A DNA stretch of 64,000 nucleotides from Argyresthia goedartella. Its lineage: Eukaryota > Arthropoda > Insecta > Lepidoptera > Argyresthiidae. The translations under genes were made by a program, and so were the position numbers. The stretch is from the NCBI GenBank assembly GCA_949825045.1, contig OX463836.1:16406329-16470328 (forward strand), read 5' to 3'. The notes beneath the pieces are model-generated. The model was not told where the DNA came from. It did not search any database and saw only the letters and a list, made by a program, of their open reading frames with translations. Below are positions 34,482 to 46,010 of this stretch, one piece after another (the first letter of the stretch is position 1; every line of letters starts with the position of its first letter).

Positions 34482-35035
34482 TTAGGGTTCCGTAGAGAAA
34501 CACAGCAACTGTATGCAGAAACTATTAGAACTTCACAGTTGAAACTTGGTATGTAGATGTATTCTGTGAACCACTTTACGATTTTTTATACAAAAATTGA
34601 AAAATTAAAATAATTAAAATACATGAAACTGAAAACATATTTTTTTCATCAAACCTATATTGTGTGGGGTCTCTATAGACAGGTCTTTAAAAATGACGTA
34701 GAAGTTCCTGAAACCATTTTTCCTCAAAGTAATTCGCTGAAGAGACAGACCCTTCCAAAGTGGACAATTGTGTCCCCCCCCCTCCCCACCCCTTTAACTT
34801 TTAAAGTAAGAGAGTGAAAAATTTACAAAAAATATTCTTACAACGAAAATTGGTTTGAACAAAATAAAATAAGCACTTTTTAAGATATAAATGTATTAAA
34901 AACCGCAAAGATAACTTTGTCATTCATACAAACTCTATGAAAATCAAAGTTACATTACAACACAAACATCCAGTCACATAATTACTTGCTACAACGGAAC
35001 CCTTCAGGGGCGAGTCCGACTCGCACTTGGCCACT
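34482..35035 (+). repeat. GGGTTCCG-type repeat, diverged long copy
   Basis: Starts TTTTTAGGGTTCCGTAGAGA and ends GAGTCCGACTCGCACTTGGC then CCACTTTTTT. The interior differs from the other copies (a C-run near 34770), so it is a different subfamily. Confidence 0.75.
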
Positions 35036-35191
35036 TTTTTATTTAAGGTACAAATTGCATGCTTTTTCGTAATAATTAATTATAAGCTTTCAATATCGTT
35101 CATTTTGATACCTACTCCACTTGATAAGAGATTAGAAGTTTTTTTTTCTTTGTCACTCAATATAGCATAACAGAATCTGCTAAGGTGCGGC

Positions 35192-35606
35192 GGGGCTATT
35201 CCGTCAGCGGGGTAATTCCGTCAGCTGGCTATTACCCTCGTTCTGTGAGCATTTATGACTAGTGACACCTATGTTTAGGTAGATAAAACGCTTCTTTCTT
35301 CAATAAATCACAGATGGAGCCACTAACGCTCAACCTGTTTGATCGACAGACCCATTTTGACAGCAGCCATCTTTTTTGAACACGCAAAAAAATACGTTCC
35401 GCAAGTTGAATAAGTTTTCAAGTGAATAAAGTGGTTTTTTCGGAGATCTATCAAGGTGAGCTATGAAATTAAAAGCCGGAGTTTCATTTCAGCTTATTTG
35501 TTTATACCTACGCTTAGATTTCACCGTGTTATACAACCTGACGTAATAGCCCCATCTAACTGGTGAGAAATGTATTTGGCGCCAAAATTTGCCGACGTAA
35601 TTGCCC
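35192..35606. promoter_or_regulatory. Left cluster of TGACGGAATAGCCCC-like sites
   Basis: Four related sites: 35192 (GGGGCTATTCCGTCA), about 35209 (GGGGTAATTCCGTCA), about 35540 (GACGTAATAGCCCC) and about 35593 (GACGTAATTGCCCC). The right end has four more at about 40399, 40566, 40586 and 40777. The terminal copies overlap the TIRs. Probable transposase-binding sites; inferred from position and repetition. Confidence 0.65.
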
Positions 35607-35834
35607 CTTTGTTTTTCTATGGAGTTGCAAAAAAACAGTGATGCCCATAGGTCGACAAGTAGTGTCGACATTACGAATGTGTCTTCGACGCTTCACTTGT
35701 ATGTATCTATTTATGTATGTATGTAACGGAATCTTCGAACGCTCTTTTGTCCACGTCCGATTTCCGATCGAGCTGAAAATTTGCATTCGTTTGTAAGCTG
35801 GACGACAATGCCATATTTTTTTTACATGGAGCTG

Positions 35835-36460
35835 ATCTGATGATGGAGACGGAAGGTACCCAAGAGAACTCTGTTACCAAACATCACAACCCCGTCGAGT
35901 TTGGGCTCGTTTGATTCGTCTTGACGAGTAATTTGATCCCAGATGAGGTCCAGGGTCAGATGATGAAGCCGGAAGGTGGTCATGGGAACTCTGTTACCAA
36001 ACGCCGCAACCCCATCGAGTTTGGGCTCGTTGGGTTCGTCTTGACAAGTACTTTGATCCTAGATGAAGTCCAGGGTCTGATGATGGAGCCGGAAGGTGGC
36101 CATAGGAACTCTGTTACCAAACGTCGCAACCCCATCGAGTTTGGGCTCGTTGGGTTCGTCTTGAAAAGAACTTTAATCCTAGATGATGTCCAGGGTCTGA
36201 TGATGGAGCCGGAAAGTGGCCATAGGAACTCTGTTACCAAACGTCGCAACCCCATCGAGTTTGGGTTCGTTGGGTTCGTCTTGACAAGTACTTTGATTCT
36301 AGATGAAGTCCAGGGTCTGATGATGGAGCCGGAAGGTGGCCATAGGAACTCTGTTACCAAACGTCACAACCCCATCGAGTTTGGGCTCGTTGAATTCGTC
36401 TTGACAAATACTTTGATCCCAGATGAGCTCCAGGGTCTTATGGTGGAGCCTGATTCGAAA
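35835..36460 (+). repeat. 120-bp tandem array, open in frame
   Basis: About five units with an exact 120-bp period (GATGATGGAGCCGGAAGGTG recurs at 120-bp steps from 35840 to 36440). Because 120 is a multiple of three, the plus strand is open from 35921 to 36535 as a 40-residue repeat (NSVTKRRNPIEFGLVGFVLT), and the minus strand is open too. I do not recognise a protein domain; it may be a non-coding minisatellite upstream of the transposase. Confidence 0.85.
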
Positions 36461-36747
36461 GAATTGACGTTGAAAGAGCCCTACTGGTATTGTTACAGGA
36501 TCCTCAGGAAACTTTTTAACCTTCCGGAGACTTGAGAAATTCGTAATATCAGGATAACGCTGTAGAAGAACAAGGTTCCATAGTCGAACAACCCTAATCG
36601 TTTCATAATACTTATTTGTATTTTTTTGTTAATCTGTGAATCAAATAATCCCTCCGTTTGTTTTTGAATCTCACTTTAAATAGGTCTTAATAGCACAAAT
36701 AAAGTTTCAAATGATGTTCTAACTTACTTATTTATGTCTCGTTCTAG

Positions 36748-39700
36748 ATGGTCCGACATTATATAAGGAAAAAACAAAAAACCTACTCTGATTCTGTGCT
36801 GGAGCAAGCTGTAGAAGACGTTAGAAATGGTCTTATGACCTGTTCTGTAGCAGCTACAGTCCATGGGGTGCCCAGGACTACCATAAACACAAGACTCCTG
36901 TTAGACAGACAATACCAAAACAATACCGCTGGCCGACCAACAGTGTTTTCGGCAGCGACTGAGAAAAAAATGGCCGAAAACCTTCATATTATGGAAAAAC
37001 ATGGTTTCCCACTAACAAGAAAAGAAGCGAGGATTTTAATTGCAGAATATGTTCGAATAAACAAAATTGAAACTCCTTTCAAAAATGACGTTCCAGGTAA
37101 GGACTGGTTTTTAGGATTCCAAAAACGAAATGGCATGTCGATCAAGAAACCCCAAAACGTTGAGATGAAACGGCGAAAGGCTGTCGATCCATTTATAGTG
37201 CATGGGTACATAGATTTGCTCGAGAAAGTAGTAGAGGACTTAAATATAAAGGATAAACCACATCGAATCTATAACCTTGACGAAACGTCTATCTGTAATG
37301 ATCCAGTTAAAGGAAAAGTCATGGGGAAGAAAGGGTTTCGGTCGACCAGAACTACAAGTGGACCTGGGCGGAATAATACAACAGTCCTTCTAGCAAGCAA
37401 TGCCTGTGGTGATAAAGTACCACCGCTGATTATTTTTCAAGGCATGTATCTTTGGTCGGAGTGGCTGTATCCAGACCAAAACGTAGAAACCGCTTATGCG
37501 GTAAGTAAGAAAGGTTGGATGGAGACATCGATCTTCGAACAATACATGAGAAAAACGTTTGTGCCTGCATTAGGGGATGAAAGACCTGTCCTTGTCATAT
37601 TAGATGGTCACTCTACTCACGTGGATTTGAATGTCATAGAATATGCAGCATCACAAGACATCACAGTTCTCAAACTCCCACCACACTCATCTCATATTTT
37701 GCAACCGCTGGATTGTAGCACAATGAAGCCCCTGAAGGACAACTGGGAAGATGAAATCATCAAATGGCAGAGGCTTCATGTCGGAGCAAAACTACAAAAA
37801 AGCGAATTCGCGAAAATGTTAACAAAAATATGGAATGACATGGACGCCACCATTTTACAAAATGGGTTCAGGAAAGCCGGAGCATATCCAATAAATCGAG
37901 AAGCTATTCCAAAAGAAGAATACGATAGCTTGTTGTGGAAAAAATGGGTAGAATTCAAAAGACAGCAAGCGGAGCTGGTCCAAATGGCACCAGGGGACAG
38001 TGTCAAAACTGATTGTGAAGCTATAGAAAATACAGTTCCAAGTTTGTTAAGCTTGGCTATAAAAAAGATCAATGATCATCTACTTACTGAGATCAATAAT
38101 AATTACATTATTGAAGAAAGCTATTCGAAGAACATCTTTCAAACAAGTCAAGGACAAAAGATGGACGAAGAAATGCTGGAAGTACAGGACTTAAGTGAAG
38201 AAGTACGCAGTAGTTTGAAAGTAACCAGCAAAAGAGCACCAAAAATGCAACTAAAGCAAAAACAACAAAAAAGTGAAGAATTTCAATATTTGCCAAATAT
38301 AAAAAAAACAAAGAACGTTAAATCGGAAGAAGTAAAAAATTTCATGCTGGTTAATAAAGAAAAAACACAGACATTGAAGATGGACGAAGAAATGATGGAA
38401 ATACGGGAATTAAGTGAAAAAGTAAGCAGTAGTGTGAAAGTAACCAGCAAAGTAGCACCAAAAATGCAACTAAAGCAGAAACAAGAAAAAAGTGAAGAAT
38501 TTCAATATTTGCCAAATATAAAAGAAACAAAGAACGTTAAATCGGAAGAAATAAAAGATTTCATGGTGGTAAATAAAGAAAAAACACAGACATTGAAGAT
38601 GGACGAAGAAATGATGGAAATACGGGAATTAAGTGAAGAAGTAAGCAGTGGTGTGGAAGTAACCAGCAAAGTATCACCAAAAATGCAACTAAAGCAGAAA
38701 CAAGAAAAAAGTGAAGAATTTCAATATTTGCCAATTATAAAAGAAACAAAGAACGTTAAATCGGAACAAACAAAAGATTTCATGGTGGTAAATAAAGAAA
38801 AAACACAGACATTGAAAACTTATAAAGGAAAAATAAACCAGAAATCTAACAAAATTAAACAGGATCTACTTCATCAAAATAATGAAAAAAAATTACGGAA
38901 TACCTCTCAAGGTGTTGTCGTAAAAACACCGAGTGCATTTAAACTGAACATACCCAAAAGAATGGATACAAGCAAACTGTCTACGAGTACAATAACAATT
39001 TTAGACACAAGAACGATTGCGATTCCGGAAACAGCTCCTGACGACCACGTTTCATTCGAAACACTTCTGCTAAAGAAAATAGCAAGAAATGATCCTAATG
39101 TTAACCGAAAAAAGCGTGTTACTAATAGTAATAACAAAGCTGAAGTATTGACGTACAAACATGTCATGGAACAAATGAAAAAAGAAAAAGAAGAAAAAGA
39201 CATAATTATACAAAATAAATTAAAAAGAAAAATGGCAATGGAACAAAAGAAACAAGAAAAGACACAAAAAAAGAGACAAAAGACAGTTAAAAAAAAAAAA
39301 CAGCCGAAGAAAACCCTCCAAAAAATAAAGCAAAAACACAAAATAGACGTCGATAGTGATAGCACAGGATCCTATCAATCACGGGACTCGAGCGATTCTG
39401 AAGATGTAAATAGTTTTTTCGAAAGCATTTTACAAAATCAGCTGGATGCAGACGAGCAGATGGATGTGTGTGACGATGTTAATGACGATGTTAAAACCAT
39501 CACAGAAAAAAAAAAGCAACCGTCCAAAGAAAGAATTCCACTCATTTCAAATGCGCCGAAAGCTGGTTCTTCCAAACAAGAGTCAATTTCTTCTCAAGAG
39601 CTTATTTCTTATCCAGAAAAAGGAAAATTCATCTTAGGAAAATTTAGTTCATCTAAAGGAAAAAAAACTTATAAGTATGTTTGCCAAATTGATGAACTGT

Positions 39701-39882
39701 ATAACGAACAACTGGTAGTTTTAGGTTTTAAGTCGAAAGACAAACAAAAACACATCTTTCGGGCTGTTGAGGGTGATTGTTCTATTATAGATACTGCAGA
39801 CATAGTTACTTATCTTCCTGACCCCCTCATTCAGGGCAATAATTACATTTTCCCTTGTAAAGTTGAAGTATTCGAGCTATAA
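36748..39882 (+). CDS. pogo-like transposase, 1044 aa, intact
   Basis: DDD transposase of the pogo/CENP-B-like group. ATG at 36748 follows an in-frame stop region. N-terminal HTH (TYSDSVLEQAVEDVRNG ... VPRTTINTRL, 12-50), CENP-B-type second HTH (60-135, DWFLGFQKRNGM), then the DDE domain with IYNLDETS (D178), VILDGHSTHV (D286) and HILQPLDCSTMKPL (D322), 35 residues between the last two. The C-terminal 600 residues are Lys/Glu-rich: three 73-residue tandem repeats begin KMDEEM at 471, 544 and 617, then a basic coiled-coil-like KKEKEEKD region and a small folded-looking end. No stop or frameshift. Such long tails are unusual for pogo proteins. Confidence 0.92.
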   Translation: MVRHYIRKKQKTYSDSVLEQAVEDVRNGLMTCSVAATVHGVPRTTINTRLLLDRQYQNNTAGRPTVFSAATEKKMAENLHIMEKHGFPLTRKEARILIAEYVRINKIETPFKNDVPGKDWFLGFQKRNGMSIKKPQNVEMKRRKAVDPFIVHGYIDLLEKVVEDLNIKDKPHRIYNLDETSICNDPVKGKVMGKKGFRSTRTTSGPGRNNTTVLLASNACGDKVPPLIIFQGMYLWSEWLYPDQNVETAYAVSKKGWMETSIFEQYMRKTFVPALGDERPVLVILDGHSTHVDLNVIEYAASQDITVLKLPPHSSHILQPLDCSTMKPLKDNWEDEIIKWQRLHVGAKLQKSEFAKMLTKIWNDMDATILQNGFRKAGAYPINREAIPKEEYDSLLWKKWVEFKRQQAELVQMAPGDSVKTDCEAIENTVPSLLSLAIKKINDHLLTEINNNYIIEESYSKNIFQTSQGQKMDEEMLEVQDLSEEVRSSLKVTSKRAPKMQLKQKQQKSEEFQYLPNIKKTKNVKSEEVKNFMLVNKEKTQTLKMDEEMMEIRELSEKVSSSVKVTSKVAPKMQLKQKQEKSEEFQYLPNIKETKNVKSEEIKDFMVVNKEKTQTLKMDEEMMEIRELSEEVSSGVEVTSKVSPKMQLKQKQEKSEEFQYLPIIKETKNVKSEQTKDFMVVNKEKTQTLKTYKGKINQKSNKIKQDLLHQNNEKKLRNTSQGVVVKTPSAFKLNIPKRMDTSKLSTSTITILDTRTIAIPETAPDDHVSFETLLLKKIARNDPNVNRKKRVTNSNNKAEVLTYKHVMEQMKKEKEEKDIIIQNKLKRKMAMEQKKQEKTQKKRQKTVKKKKQPKKTLQKIKQKHKIDVDSDSTGSYQSRDSSDSEDVNSFFESILQNQLDADEQMDVCDDVNDDVKTITEKKKQPSKERIPLISNAPKAGSSKQESISSQELISYPEKGKFILGKFSSSKGKKTYKYVCQIDELYNEQLVVLGFKSKDKQKHIFRAVEGDCSIIDTADIVTYLPDPLIQGNNYIFPCKVEVFEL

Positions 39883-41047
39883 TGTAAATGTAATTATAGT
39901 CCTGAATGAGGAGGTCAGGAAGATTACTAACCTACCCAAATTGAGAAGAAGTTCAAAACCTATGAAAAACCAGAACAAAATACCCAACGACCCCAAAGGA
40001 CCAAACTCTTTTTTTTCTATTTTTTCATAGGATTTGAAATTTCTCTTGATGTGGGTAGGTCGAACAACGCGGGCCGTGCGCTTTGGACAGACGACGACGG
40101 TTGTGTTTTAAATAAATAATTAGTTTGTAAGAAATACAATAAACATATTTCATTCATATTTCATTCTTTCATTTCATTACATAAGTATGTAAGTACTCTG
40201 TTCTCTTGAAGAGAAGACTTTAAATAAAATAAAATGTACGTGTAAAATTTATTAATATTTCATCATTATCGTCGCAAAACATACAGGCTTACAAAAAAAA
40301 TATCATTATGGGCCAAGTACAAAATAAATAAAGTGTTTTTTCTGTTAATCGACTACAATGTATCCCATCACTAGCATAAATGGGAAAAGGTGGGGTCTTG
40401 ACGGAATAGCCCCTCCAATATTTTTTTTAATATATAAAGTGTTTTTTTCCTTAATCATACCATCCTACGTGGTTTTTAAGTGTAAATTTGCATGCCTTAG
40501 GTCTTGATATTGTCTTGTTTTTAATTTTAGCATCACACCCCACTAGATGTCGGAGCAATAGTCAGTTGACGGAATAGCCCCATGGGGGGCAATTCCGTCA
40601 ATTTCCAGTTTTTTTGACAAATTGTCATTTTTGATAATTTAAACAAGCGTTTAATGCAATGAGAGTATGGTGCAAACAATTGCAGATAAAGACTTAATAA
40701 TAAGAATTTGTTAAAACTCCCGTAAGTTTGTGATTGAAGAGAATGACAAGGTGCAAACTTTTGTCTTAACTTTTTTTGACGGAATAGCCCCGCCGCACCT
40801 TATATTGTTCTTATGATGACGTCATATTTATACCATCCTATGACACTTGGGAATACTTGGGATAACTTCGATTCTAACGATACGTAAATACCTGGGTACG
40901 TCTAAATCGGTTTAGTAGTTTAGAAAAAATCGTGGATGTTAAAGAATCTCACTCAGATTTATGTGTACTCATACTTTTACGACATACATGTACCTACCTA
41001 CCCGTTTCTCATTATTACACACCCTTTACATACATGTACGTACCCCA

Positions 41048-41083
41048 TTTCAGGGTACGTACAAGTATGTACGTACCCTGAAA
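41048..41083. repeat. Perfect 15-bp-arm palindrome
   Basis: TTTCAGGGTACGTAC and GTACGTACCCTGAAA around AAGTAT. Confidence 0.9.
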
Positions 41084-41088
41084 ACATT

Positions 41089-41535
41089 ATGGAAAACCAG
41101 TCAAGTGCGAGTCGAACTCGCGCGCGAAGGATTTCGTACCCCCGTACAATGGTAAGGATGGTGTGGAGTGAATAGTTTGTAATAACTGTGCCTTTACCAC
41201 TTCAAAGGGGAAAAGCCATGACGCTATTTATTTATTTTTACCCGAATACAGCGAAGCCAAAAGAAGGGTTATGTGTTTGAGCGGTATGAATGAATGTTCA
41301 TTTGTTCCACCAGAACATCTTAACTACTTATCAGAATTGGACAAATAAGTTATCATTAGAAGCATATTTATTGTTCACAGGCTATGTGACTTCACACTTA
41401 AGTTAATATAGCGGCCTCTAGAAGGCATTATGTATTTTAGATAGCAAAATGTTTTTTCTAACAAAGTTATTAGTGCGGCTACTTTCATACTCCATGTACG
41501 TAACCAGATTCATTCATAAGTTTGTATGTGGTAAA
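41089..41535 (-). repeat. GGGTTCCG repeat, minus strand, split by another repeat
   Basis: CAAGTGCGAGTCGAACTCGC (41102) through GTGGAGTGAATAGTTT (41180), then foreign DNA, resuming TTTTAGATAGCAAAATG at 41436. The 41180-41437 insertion (AAAGCCATGACGC ... GGCGGCCTCTAGAAGGC) is a separate dispersed repeat, a fragment of which recurs inverted at 15290. Confidence 0.78.
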
Positions 41536-41811
41536 CAGATAGAAAAAAACCTTGGCAATTCCGGGTAATTTTTCCTGTAATCTTTGGCTTAAGTTATATA
41601 TTCTGTACTTTTTTCATCATTTTAGAGTCTGTAGTTTCGGAGATAAGGGGAGGGGGGGAGGGGGGAAGGAAAGATAATTTTTGGCATTTTTTGATCATAA
41701 CTTCTGAAGTTATCGAAACTTATGAATGAGAATGAGCCTTAAGCTTAAGGATATGCAACCGGGCACCCACAATAAGGAGTTTTGTACAGTTGCAGGACTA
41801 GGACCTTGTAG

Positions 41812-43197
41812 GACCTGGACAACGCCTACAAGTTGGCCCAACTATTGATGGCTCTGCGGGGTGAACCGAAGGAGTTGGTCGGTCACCTAACGGTCACGGC
41901 GGGCAATTATGAGATAGCCAGGTCCATATTGTTTGACCGCTACCAACACAAACGGCGGTTGGTTGATGCGCAGCTGGGGAAGCTGTTTAGCATCCCAAGA
42001 GTAACCCGGGATGTTGACATCCGAGTACAGGTGCTCAACCCTGTGCTGGTGGCCACTAAGGCCCTTCAGAACCTTGGTCTTCCGGTAGACCAATGGTCAT
42101 ATATTGTTCTATATATGGTTTTGTCACGGTTGCCTGCAGCTGTTCAAAGTCGGTTTGAACAGCTGCATGGGGGCAGTAGCACGGAACTGCCTACGCTCGT
42201 CCAATTGACGGATTTTTGGAGGGTGAATGCAGGCGATGTGACACACTGGATACGGAGGCCAGTGTGCAGCGCCAACCCGCGCGGATGCGGGAGGGTCAAC
42301 GCCCCCCGCCCCCACAGGGGGGTGGGCGGGGGGCGTTGACCCTCCCGGCGCAAACAATTTGGCGTTTTGAATGCCGCGCCGTCGGGTGACGGCTGTGTGC
42401 ACTGCGACAGCGCCGGTCATGAAGTGACCAGTTGCGCCAACTTTAAGGCGCTCGGGGTAGCTGCCCGCAGGAAGTTAGTCTTCCGCCACCGATTGTGTTT
42501 CGGTTGTTTGGGGCCGCACCCGCTGAGCGAGTGCTCGCGCGCGTTCCCCTGTGAGTGCTGTGGTGGCAAGCACCACATCGTGTTGTGCCTGAATCGGTCA
42601 GGCCCTTCGGACGGTCACCAGGGCCGGACTCAGGTTGGTCGGCCACAGGGCCCAACCAGGGCCGGACCCAGTCCCCCTCCGGGCAACGGGAGTCACCAAC
42701 GGGGTGACTGGGGTACCCGCGGACGGGACCCCCCCCGAGGGGAAAGGGGCAGCGCGGGGGGTAACATGCGGGATAGCAGGGGTTCGGTCGCCGCTGTCCA
42801 CGGTCAGCGAGGACTTCGGGCCGCTGGCTCACTGCGTGTTACGGGCGGGTGTCAGATGGCACCTATGAGTAGCGCGAAGGCTGGGAGTCCACCACCTTCT
42901 GCGCCACCCTGCCCGTCGCTCTGGGAGGCGAACAGGGAGGCGAACAGTCGGATGTCGCCCCTATTCCTAGAGCCCCCCAGGTTGGATCCGCTCTCCCCCA
43001 TTCATCCACGGTGCGCACCGGGCACACCGTACACCGTCCGGTATGATCGGATACCAGGACAGCGAGGGGCCTATTATACGGGTTGGGACCCCTTGATGCA
43101 CATACGGTCCGATATGCCGGTTGCATATCAGCAGCCGAGTTACTCCAAGGCCGACGGAGGTCTGAGCGGGTTCGGATCCCGCGGAGGTTCCCGCTAG
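41812..43197 (+). pseudogene. BEL/Pao gag with palindrome-created stop
   Basis: One frame: LDNAYKLAQLLMALRGEPKE, VTAGNYEIARSILFDRYQHK (DUF1759 region), TKALQNLGLPVDQWSYIVLY, then after 42339 the zinc knuckles CVHCDSAGHEVTSCANF and CFGCLGPHPLSEC. The stop TGA at 42337 lies in a GC-rich perfect palindrome (42289-42346), and the frame is the same on both sides, so the palindrome probably introduced it. The tail (42600-43197) is Gly/Pro-rich. Confidence 0.85.
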
Positions 43198-43242
43198 GGA
43201 CACGCCGCCCACTTACAGGGTGCCGCCACTCCACAGACGGTC

Positions 43243-46010
43243 ATGCTCCCCACCGCCTCTGTGATAGCGTGGAGTTCGGACGGCAAATCTTGTGTGGCAC
43301 GAGCACTATTGGACTCGGGGGCCCAGGGGTGCTTAGTCTCGTGCAACCTTGTAAGACGGTTGGGCATTTCGGTAAGGGAGTATCCACATTCCATTCGGGG
43401 AATTGAGAACACGGAAGTCGGTTCCGTTAAGGGAGTATGTCGGATTACTCTCACGTCACGGGTGGATTCATCGGTGAATCTGACGGTCACGGCATTAGTC
43501 ATGCCTAATGTTATGGACTCACACCCTCACGTACGGTTGTCGCCCTCGGTGCGACAGTTGGTCGCTGGGTTGTCACTGGCTGACCCGGAGTTCGATATTC
43601 CGGACCCAGTAGACATGTTATTGGGTGTCGATGCCTTGGGATACCTGTTAGTGCCAGGTGTCCACGTGTTGCAGGCGACTGGTCTGGTTTCGGTCAACAC
43701 CAGACTGGGCCATGCGGTAATAGGTCCGGTCATGCCGGCTGCCCCACGCCTAGCGACTCGTAGTCCCTTATTCGGTTCTGTACTCTCGGAGGTGATACAG
43801 AAGTTTTGGGAGGTGGAGGAACCACCTACGGTCCGCCGGTTGGACCCGGTTGAAGAAGAGTGTGAACAGTTTTATCGGAACAATACTGGTCGCCTTCGGT
43901 CAGGTCGATTTCTCACACGTCTACCATTCCGGAGTGATCGCCCACCGCTGGGCAGTTCACACCATGCAGCCGAGACGCGGCTTCTGTCGATGGAACGACG
44001 CATGAAGCGCGACGGGATTTTCCGGCAGAAGTACGTCGACTTCTCGGGGGAGGTTGATGTGCGGTTGGTCATGGCCAAGAGCAAGGTTGCGCCGTTGCGC
44101 ACTCGCCTGACCATTCCCAAATTAGAGCTTTCGGGAGCGGCTCTCCTGACTCGTCTGCTCAACCACACGATGACGGTTCTTCGTGGGTCAATAGCGTTAG
44201 AAGATACGGTCTACGCTTGGACGGACAGCCAGATCGTGTTATGCTGGCTGAAGGCTTCAGTTCACAAGCTGGAGATTTTTGTGGCGAATCGGGTTTCGCA
44301 GATTTTGAATTCGGAGGTTCCCTTAATCTGGAGACATGTTCCAGGGGAAATGAACCCAGCAGACTGTGCGTCTCGTGGGTGTCACGCTCCGGAGTTGGTT
44401 GGACATCCCTTGTGGTGGGGTCCAAAATGGTTGACTCAAGCCGAATCGGATTGGCCAATGAGTCCACGCGTTACCTCGGCGAACGGCGCCTTGACAGTCG
44501 GTGTCTGTACGACGCAACCAGAGCCGGAAGAGGAGTTCAGCCTGCTGGAACGGTACAGCTCGCTCGACAAGCTGGTCAATGTGACCGCCTGGATCTTCCG
44601 ATTTGCGCGGAATTGTCGCAATTCTGAGGCGCAACGGGTGCGGACACAGGTCCTGACACCACGGGAACGGAACCATGCGTTGTTCGCATTGGTACGGAAC
44701 GTGCAGACGGTGCACTTTAAGTCCGAACTGGACATTCTGAGACGCGGACGCGTCCAACTGAAGGGAGCTGTGGCTCGGCTCAACCCATTTATTGACCCTC
44801 AAGGATTGCTGAGGGTAGGAGGTCGGCTGCGGAATGCCAACCTGCCTTATGCTGTTCGCCACCCGTTGTTACTCCCTAGGAAAGGGAAGTTGGTCGAACT
44901 GTTGATACAGGATCGACACATTCGGAATGGGCATATCGGATGCCACGCCTTGATGGCGTTTCTCCAGCGCGAGTTCTGGATTCTATCGGGAAGACGCTTA
45001 GTGCGTAGCGTCGTATTTCGGTGCCTGCCTTGTTATCGGGCTAAGGCGGCTACGATGCAGCCCCAGATGGGCGATTTGCCCTCGGATAGGGTTAACGAAA
45101 TCCGGCTCTTTGCAGGTGTCGGAACGGATTTCGCGGGACCATTCATGGTCAAGTTTTCACAGCTACGGAACGCCAGATTAGTGAAGACATACCTGTGCGT
45201 CTTCGTGTGCTTGGCCACGAAGGCAGTCCACTTGGAGGTGGTCAGTGACCTCACTACGGAGGCATTTATCGCATGTCTGGATCGGTTCGTCTCACGAAGG
45301 GGCCTCCCGACATTAATCCGTTCGGACAACGGCACAAATTTTGTCGGAGCCAGGCGATATCTGCAGGAAGTCACTCAATTCCTGAACGGTAACCAGGACG
45401 CCATCGGTACGGCTTGCTCCCGACGAGGGATTGAATGGGTTTTCAGTCCGCCGGGATGTCCTCATTGGGGAGGAATTTTTGAGGCTGCGGTTAAATCGGC
45501 TAAGTCGCACCTGACGAGGATCATCGGTGAGACCTCTCTACGCTTTGAAGAGCTTGCGACGCTGTTCTGTAAAATTGAGATGACACTGAACTCGCGTCCG
45601 TTGTGCCCGCTCAGTTCGGATAGAAATGATTTGGAAGCGTTGACGCCGGGTCACTTCCTGATAGGTCAGCCCCATAACGCCCTGCCAGAATACCCATTCG
45701 GTGATGTTAAGTTAAGTCGGTTAACTAGGTGGCAGATGTTGCAGCAGATGGCTCAAGATTTTTGGAAACGGTGGTCCCTTAGTACTTGCACATCTTGCAG
45801 CAGCGCCTTAAGTGGACTGACCGGACGAGCCCCCCTCAAGTCGGTGATTTGGTGCTGATTAAGGATGCGAACCTGCCATCATTGAGATGGAGACGAGGAA
45901 GGATCGTCAAATTGTACACGGGTCGGGATGGCACGCCTCGATCACCAGAAGTCAAGGTGGGGCTCGGTCCTCAAGAGAGCGGTCGCAACACTTTCTCGCC
46001 TTCCTATTGA
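43243..46010 (+). pseudogene. BEL/Pao pol, RT domain deleted in frame
   Basis: Residue blocks: protease LLDSGAQGCLVS and MLLGVDALG; linker EECEQFYRNN; at about 44046 the text passes from QKYVDFSG straight to VDVRLVMAKSKVAPLRTRLT, which belongs after the RT, so the whole RT including its YVDD-type active site is missing without a frameshift. RNase H-like: DTVYAWTDSQIVLCWL, VPGEMNPADCASRG. Integrase: HIRNGHIGCHALM zinc motif, GVGTDFAGPF (D), LIRSDNGTNFVGA (D), GGIFEAAVKSAKSHL (E). A frameshift near 45785 separates the C-terminal DUF (VGDLVLIKDANLPSLRWRRG) to about 46008. Confidence 0.9.

Larger units (their letters stand above)
35183..40800 (+). mobile_element. Large pogo-like element with perfect TIRs, TA duplication
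   Basis: Ends begin AGGTGCGGCGGGGCTATTCC and continue identically for 24 bp at both termini. TA flanks at 35181-35182 and 40801-40802. Length 5618 bp, large for this superfamily. Contains one intact transposase gene, a 120-bp tandem array in the 5' region, and repeated subterminal copies of TGACGGAATAGCCCC. A candidate recently active element. Confidence 0.94.

Noticed and set aside
35980..36360. Minus-strand gene in the 120-bp array
   Set aside because: Opens only because the repeat unit is a multiple of three without stops on that strand; no domain and no conserved ends.
38907..39365. Minus-strand Phe/Leu-rich membrane protein
   Set aside because: It is the antisense of the Lys-rich transposase tail (AAA/AAG codons read as Phe/Leu).
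42443..42832. Minus-strand Pro-rich gene opposite gag
   Set aside because: Antisense of GC-rich gag coding sequence; no start context or homology.
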